Positions 60,126 to 64,000 of a DNA stretch of 64,000 nucleotides are shown one piece after another. The stretch spans positions 57,038 to 121,037 of the forward strand of contig HF996056.1 in the NCBI GenBank assembly GCA_000432515.1. Direction: 5' to 3'. A model generated the notes under the pieces. It did no database searches and had not been told where the DNA came from. It was given only the letters and a program-made list of their open reading frames with translations. The position numbers and the translations under genes are program-made. Source of the DNA: Bacteroides sp. CAG:545 (lineage in GTDB: Bacteria; Bacteroidota; Bacteroidia; Bacteroidales; UBA932). Positions within the stretch are counted from its first letter, which is position 1, and each line of letters starts with the position of its first letter.

Positions 60126-61772
60126 ATGGATAAAAGAATTCTGACACATCTTGTCCTCCTGACATTGATCATCTCCTGCTCGAAAGGCAAACCTCATCAG
60201 ACACCACATCCTGACCAGGGTGCGGTGGTGGTGACTGCCGACTGGAGCGGGAAGAGCAGCGAGGCGGACATCCCTCTGAAGTACGTCCTGAGAATCGCTG
60301 ACGTGAAACAGAAAGTGAGCGGAGAAAAGAACACGTTCAAGCAGCTTCTGGACCCGGGACAATACAGTCTCGCGGTGTACAACACGCCTGAGCATATTGC
60401 TGTTGCAGGCAATGTGGCTTCCATGGACAAATCATCGGAAGGAGACATTGACCCTATACCTGGTTATCTGTTCGCCTCTGTGCAGGAAATCTCTGTCCTG
60501 GCGGACGACTCGCTCCGTGTCACGGCTCCTATGAAACAGCTTGTCCGCAGACTTGACCTCGAACTGACAGCCACGGAAGGCGACTACGGTCGTGTGCAGT
60601 CGGCAACGGCGACGCTTTCGGGAGTGGCATCTGCAGTGGACATTGAAACAGGCGAACGTAGCGGGGCGGCAACGGTGACGGAAACCTTCACGCAGGACGG
60701 GCAGACCTTCAGTTTGTCTTTCCGGCTGCTCGGCGTTGTCCCGAATGAATCGCAGACGCTGGTGGTGAACATCACATACGCAGGCGGCGAAACCCAAAGA
60801 ATCGAGAGCGGACTCAGCGACGCTATGAAGGGGTTCAATGATGAGATCAAGCCGATGAAACTCACCGGGAGCCTGCATCTTCCGATCGAATTGGGGTCTT
60901 CTGCGGCAATCGGTGACTGGGTAGGCGGCAAGGAAGATAATGCTCTTGCCAATGAAGTGAAGCGTTATAAGGCGGATGACCTTAAAATCGGCGATTACTT
61001 CTACTCGGACGGGACATGGAGCGATGGTGGCCTCCGCAAAATCTATTCTGACGGAAGGAAGGAAATAGCAGACCCTAAACCAGGTCCTGACAGAAGTGGG
61101 GGCAAGGTGGTTATCGGCATTGTCTTCCAGACGGATCCGTATCGTATCGGAAGGGCCGAAAAAGAGGCTCTCAGCGGCAAAGCCCATGGTCTTGTGATGG
61201 CGCTCAGGACTCCTACAGCCATTGCTCCTGTAGCCTGGTGGAAGGCCCGTCTGGATGAACAGGATGAAGGACTTACGAAATGCTTGACCAAGAAGCTGCG
61301 TTACGAAGATATCAGCGGATATGGGAACTGCAAGCATATTCGCAGTAACCGTGGCAGTTTAGATGATTATCCGGCATTCAAATCGGCTGAAGAATATGGT
61401 GTTCAGGCGCCTGCGACTACGACCGGCTGGTTCCTCCCGTCCTCAGGCCAATGGTGGGACATCCTGCAGAACTTGGGCTCTTGTCATGCTTTGGCCCAGT
61501 CAGATCAGCAAAACTCATCGAGCACTGAAGATCCTAATGATGGGTTCGTTTGGGGAAATACTGGTAATGTGGCTGCCGCTCTGAACGGATGGATGTCAGA
61601 AATTGCAGCTGAGGGTAAAAGCACATTCGACGGATCAATGTGGTTTTGGTCGTCTTCGGAGTACTCGAAGGACTTGTCGCTATGCTGGAATATAAATACT
61701 TATGGCTGGTTGAAAAGCAGATATACGTCGAAAAAGTTTTGGGGACATGTCCGTCCGATTCTAGCTTTCTAG
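60126..61772 (+). CDS. FimB/Mfa2-like fimbrial lipoprotein with DUF1566-like C-terminal module
   Basis: The 548-residue protein has a lipoprotein signal (L-I-I-S-C). The N-terminal ~270 residues resemble the two-sandwich FimB/Mfa2 anchor/accessory fimbrillin form (L-L-D-P-G-Q-Y-S-L-A-V-Y-N, then L-V-R-R-L-D-L-E-L). The last ~220 residues form a module also present in the next gene: V-V-I-G-I-V-F-Q-T, T-T-T-G-W-F-L-P-S-S-G-Q-W, F-W-S-S-S-E-Y and R-P-I-L-A-F at the end. That module resembles DUF1566/Fibrobacter-type repeats, seen in surface adhesins. A role at a pilus tip or base is inferred. Confidence 0.75.
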   Translation: MDKRILTHLVLLTLIISCSKGKPHQTPHPDQGAVVVTADWSGKSSEADIPLKYVLRIADVKQKVSGEKNTFKQLLDPGQYSLAVYNTPEHIAVAGNVASMDKSSEGDIDPIPGYLFASVQEISVLADDSLRVTAPMKQLVRRLDLELTATEGDYGRVQSATATLSGVASAVDIETGERSGAATVTETFTQDGQTFSLSFRLLGVVPNESQTLVVNITYAGGETQRIESGLSDAMKGFNDEIKPMKLTGSLHLPIELGSSAAIGDWVGGKEDNALANEVKRYKADDLKIGDYFYSDGTWSDGGLRKIYSDGRKEIADPKPGPDRSGGKVVIGIVFQTDPYRIGRAEKEALSGKAHGLVMALRTPTAIAPVAWWKARLDEQDEGLTKCLTKKLRYEDISGYGNCKHIRSNRGSLDDYPAFKSAEEYGVQAPATTTGWFLPSSGQWWDILQNLGSCHALAQSDQQNSSSTEDPNDGFVWGNTGNVAAALNGWMSEIAAEGKSTFDGSMWFWSSSEYSKDLSLCWNINTYGWLKSRYTSKKFWGHVRPILAF

Positions 61773-61804
61773 GCATTTATGACAATACTTAACATTCATT
61801 GAAG

Positions 61805-63421
61805 ATGAAAGCATACAACATATTATACAGATTATTGCACCTGGCAGGACTCCTCCTTGTCATTGCGTCGTGCGGAAAGGATGAGGCCGTGATGCCAGCG
61901 GGTGCGGAAGTGGGACAATCTCTGACAATCTCCATCATTGACAGTGGGCATGCTTCGGCCGAGGGACCTGCTACCCGTACGGTTGAGGATGGCTATACCA
62001 CCAAGTTCAGCGAGGGAGATGTGTGCGGCTTGTTTATGTTTCGTGGCGGCCAGACGGTCTATTCCAACCTGAAGCTGACCGCTGAAACGGATGCTGCTAC
62101 AGGCAAGCTCGTCTGGAAGCCGGAGACTGGAAAAAGTCTCGCCGGAGGATTGCCTGATGAAAACTACTATATCTACTATCCATATCAGTCGGACATGACC
62201 GGCAAGACTGCGGCTTCTACAGGTGCGGCATTGACCGATGCGGAATTCTTTGCTCCGCTGATCGACTCGTGGCAGCCGCGAAAAGACCAGAGCTCTTACG
62301 AGGCCTATGCCGCCTCAGACCTTATGACGGCCAATGGAAGTGTGGAGAACGGCACGGACAACAGCCTCACATTGACTTTCTCCATGGCACATCGTATGGC
62401 GTTGGCTGTAGTGGAACTGCCGGCGTTTGTTTACAGGTTTACCAATAAGCCCAGCATCCCTGACTATGTCATCTCCGGTCCGACAGAGTTTGATTCCGAG
62501 GCTTTGCCGTATCTTATTTCCGACGGAATCTGCCGTTATCTTTTCCATCCTTCGGCAGGCATGGAACTTTCCGCCTACAATGACAGTCGGCAATGTGAAT
62601 TTTCGATTGAAATCAAGCCTGATCAAATTGCCGGCGGCAGTTACAGGCTGTACAAGCCTAATGGCGGAAGGGTCGTGAAACTACACACCTTGCGGGTTGG
62701 TGATTTCTTTCTGGCCGACGGCCATCTGCTCCCGTATGATACTGATAAGGAGAAGGTACAGGCCTCCAATGTCGTGGGCATTGTTTTCCAGACCAATCCG
62801 AGGCGTGTCGGGGACGCGGAAAAGAAAGTGCTCGGAGGTGAGGCGCACGCGCTTGTGGTGGCTCTGAAGAATGCCGCGGTCGATGTTACTTTTTGGATTA
62901 CCAGACCTGTCGAGTCATACTTGCCTGCTTGTTCCTCAAAAGCGGAGGGTTATAATGACATAAGCGGATATTGGAATAGCGAGCAGATGCGTAAAGCTTG
63001 TGGTGACTTCAGTAGTTATCCGGCGTTGAAGGCGGCTGATGAGTACAATAAGTATTATCCTGTTCCTGCGACTACGACCGGCTGGTACCTTCCTTCATCT
63101 GGCCAATGCTGGGATTTACTGCAGTATTTAGGTGGTTGTCCGGCTCTGGCTGATCCGGCGGAGCAGACTTCTGATGCTTTAGGATATAATCAAAGAAAAG
63201 ATCAAGGCGATGTCCCGGCCGCATTGAATAAATGGATGGCCAAGATTGCCGATAAGGATAAACATGCATTCGCATCTTATGATTATATCTGGACATCTAC
63301 GTGGAATAAATCTGCGATTCATAATTGGTACATCTCTTCCGCAGGCTCTGTCTATTGCCAATATTTGTTTACGGCCGTAGACTATGGTAGAATGATAGTG
63401 CGTCCTGTCCTGGCGTTCTAG
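61805..63421 (+). CDS. Fimbrillin-family lipoprotein with DUF1566-like C-terminal module
   Basis: The 538-residue protein has a lipoprotein signal (V-I-A-S-C). Its N-terminal part is of the Mfa1/fimbrillin type: F-S-E-G-D-V-C-G-L-F near 75 and Y-Y-I-Y-Y-P-Y-Q-S near 120. The C-terminal ~220 residues are paralogous to those of the gene 32 bp upstream, with a shared T-T-T-G-W-Y-L-P-S-S-G-Q-C-W and final R-P-V-L-A-F. Two genes with unlike N-termini but a common end suggest subunits presenting the same kind of binding module. The preferred ATG is at 61805; the TTG at 61799 adds two residues. Confidence 0.78.
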   Translation: MKAYNILYRLLHLAGLLLVIASCGKDEAVMPAGAEVGQSLTISIIDSGHASAEGPATRTVEDGYTTKFSEGDVCGLFMFRGGQTVYSNLKLTAETDAATGKLVWKPETGKSLAGGLPDENYYIYYPYQSDMTGKTAASTGAALTDAEFFAPLIDSWQPRKDQSSYEAYAASDLMTANGSVENGTDNSLTLTFSMAHRMALAVVELPAFVYRFTNKPSIPDYVISGPTEFDSEALPYLISDGICRYLFHPSAGMELSAYNDSRQCEFSIEIKPDQIAGGSYRLYKPNGGRVVKLHTLRVGDFFLADGHLLPYDTDKEKVQASNVVGIVFQTNPRRVGDAEKKVLGGEAHALVVALKNAAVDVTFWITRPVESYLPACSSKAEGYNDISGYWNSEQMRKACGDFSSYPALKAADEYNKYYPVPATTTGWYLPSSGQCWDLLQYLGGCPALADPAEQTSDALGYNQRKDQGDVPAALNKWMAKIADKDKHAFASYDYIWTSTWNKSAIHNWYISSAGSVYCQYLFTAVDYGRMIVRPVLAF

Positions 63422-63514
63422 TCTTCGCGGTCCCTGTGAAGTAACCTTAACGCATACAGCACTCCTGGGCGCGCCGCAGTATCCTTCCGAAGTAAGCGTC
63501 TTTGCGGTTACGTA

Positions 63515-63545
63515 TTGACGCGTTTTTAGCGGTTCCGTACTTTTG
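63515..63545 (+). promoter_or_regulatory. Promoter without a following long ORF
   Basis: TTG at 63515-63517 and TACTTTTG at 63538-63545 have standard spacing. Only very short ORFs follow before a strong terminator at 63657. Confidence 0.5.
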
Positions 63546-63551
63546 CCCATG

Positions 63552-63700
63552 GAAATGTCAAGAACAGATTAACATGGGAGCAAAAGAAACTGGAACAACT
63601 TGCGAGTAGAGGAATTGTGTAAGTGGTTGAAACTCTGATGGTTGCATAAAATGCAGAAAGCCAGGTCCTATGTTTTTTATGGTAACCTGGCTTTGAGTGT
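63552..63700 (+). ncRNA. Candidate small RNA
   Basis: The promoter at 63515-63545 and the terminator at 63657-63694 bracket about 150 nt with no convincing ORF. A short RNA is the simplest reading. No Rfam family was recognised. Confidence 0.35.
63657..63694. terminator. Strong terminator-like hairpin
   Basis: Perfect 10-bp arms (63657-63666 and 63685-63694) are joined by an 18-nt loop with a T run. The stem ends in AAAG/CTTT, allowing use in either direction. Confidence 0.65.
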
Positions 63701-63776
63701 TTGGTGTAATCGCTTGATTGATAGTGATTCGCTGGGATAAATGACATTCAGGTTGTTCCAAAATGCGTAAGCGTCC

Positions 63777-63841
63777 GTGTATCGCGTTAGTGTATCTTGT
63801 CCGAGTATCGCGTCAGTGTATCTTGTCAGTGTATCGCGTCC
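63777..63841. repeat. Five tandem copies of a 13-bp repeat
   Basis: Units of GTGTATCxxGTCx begin at 63777, 63790, 63803, 63816 and 63829. The two inner bases alternate between GC and TT from unit to unit, giving a 26-bp super-period. A further pair of 20-bp spaced blocks (ACATCCGTC at 63862 and 63882) follows. A period of 13 is not a multiple of three, so this stretch is unlikely to code. Confidence 0.75.
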
Positions 63842-63934
63842 GTGCCAACATTCGAGACCATACATCCGTCAGTTTTACTCCACATCCGTCCGTTTTTGGC
63901 GGGCTGGAAACTGCTCCCTCAGCACCCTCGTGCG

Positions 63935-64000
63935 TCAATGTCGTCCGTGGTGTCTCTCGTAATGTCTCTCGTGGTGTCTCTCGTAATGTCTCTCGTGGTG
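63935..64000 (-). CDS. Possible C-terminal end of a minus-strand gene with HHER/HYER repeats
   Basis: On the minus strand the 12-bp tandem repeat reads as alternating H-H-E-R and H-Y-E-R tetrapeptides and ends H-H-G-R-H before a stop at 63935-63937. The frame is open to the window edge. Only 21 codons are visible, so a low-complexity tail of a real gene cannot be told from a non-coding repeat. Confidence 0.3.
   Translation of the reverse strand, partial: HHERHYERHHERHYERHHGRH
63950..64000. repeat. 12-bp tandem repeats reaching the window edge
   Basis: Four units of the form TCTCTCGTxxTG are seen, in which the variable pair alternates AA and GG, giving a 24-bp super-period. The array continues past the right edge. 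Confidence 0.7.

Noticed and set aside
63777..63841. CRISPR array
   Set aside because: The repeats are directly adjacent 13-bp units without unique spacers, so this is a tandem repeat.
60126..64000. Diversity-generating retroelement target genes
   Set aside because: The fimbrillin-plus-lectin-like layout resembles known targets, but no reverse transcriptase, Avd gene or template repeat is in the window. The two 3' ends differ at many non-adenine positions, so no variable-repeat signature is seen.

Overview
The window reads as a chromosome segment of a gut-type Bacteroidales bacterium (phylum Bacteroidota). The evidence is SusC/SusD pairs, FecI/FecR-type signalling, DUF1735, NigD and fimbrillin lipoproteins, GH92, MINPP-like phosphatase and a long S1 protein. 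Promoters fit the phylum's TAnnTTTG -7 element, and Shine-Dalgarno sequences are largely absent. No rRNA, tRNA, CRISPR array or transposase was recognised, so genus cannot be fixed; the codon pattern is moderately GC-rich.

Layout. 1-2.6 kb: the end of a sialidase-like enzyme and a solitary AAA ATPase behind a palindromic operator candidate. 2.7-8.4 kb: a drug-efflux operon whose inner-membrane RND pump is fused in frame to its outer-membrane channel, with a lipobox inside the fusion. 8.3-16.5 kb: housekeeping genes (POT peptide transporter, lipid A-type acyltransferase, DUF4831, PepD), then a tightly overlapping cell-wall recycling and repair run (GlcNAc kinase-like, MurQ, RecR, MntP). 16.5-25.4 kb: NhaC, CorA, ribosomal protein S1, RNase Z, a LysM glucosaminidase, MltG and a MINPP-like phytase. 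25.4-30.6 kb: an ABC exporter with a YtrA-type GntR regulator, small lipoproteins including a NigD-like one, and an ECF sigma factor paired with a membrane-anchored beta-barrel protein. 30.6-35.9 kb: FadL-like porin, GH92 alpha-mannosidase, Dtd and a TonB-C-like protein.

36.2-40.3 kb (minus strand) holds two large secreted proteins, one with BspA-type leucine-rich repeats and one with SLH-like and Cys-pair modules. 40.7-56.2 kb is a complete polysaccharide utilisation locus: ECF sigma, FecR, SusC with an STN domain, SusD, a DUF1735/discoidin lipoprotein, a small 58-residue protein, a frameshifted fimbrillin/discoidin lipoprotein, a GH43-like propeller, GH27, a DUF1735-esterase fusion and a GH43 galactanase-like enzyme. 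The set suggests a decorated galactan or arabinogalactan substrate. About 86 bp of the LRR gene is repeated in direct orientation on the far side of the locus, and the SusC gene lacks a pentanucleotide bias (CATTG/CAATG) seen in backbone genes. Both fit insertion or duplication of the locus.

56.4-64 kb is accessory: a lipoprotein, a Fic protein behind 12/24-bp spaced repeats, a membrane-anchored AraC regulator, two tandem fimbrial-type lipoproteins that share a C-terminal module, a possible small RNA, and a right edge dense in short tandem repeats.
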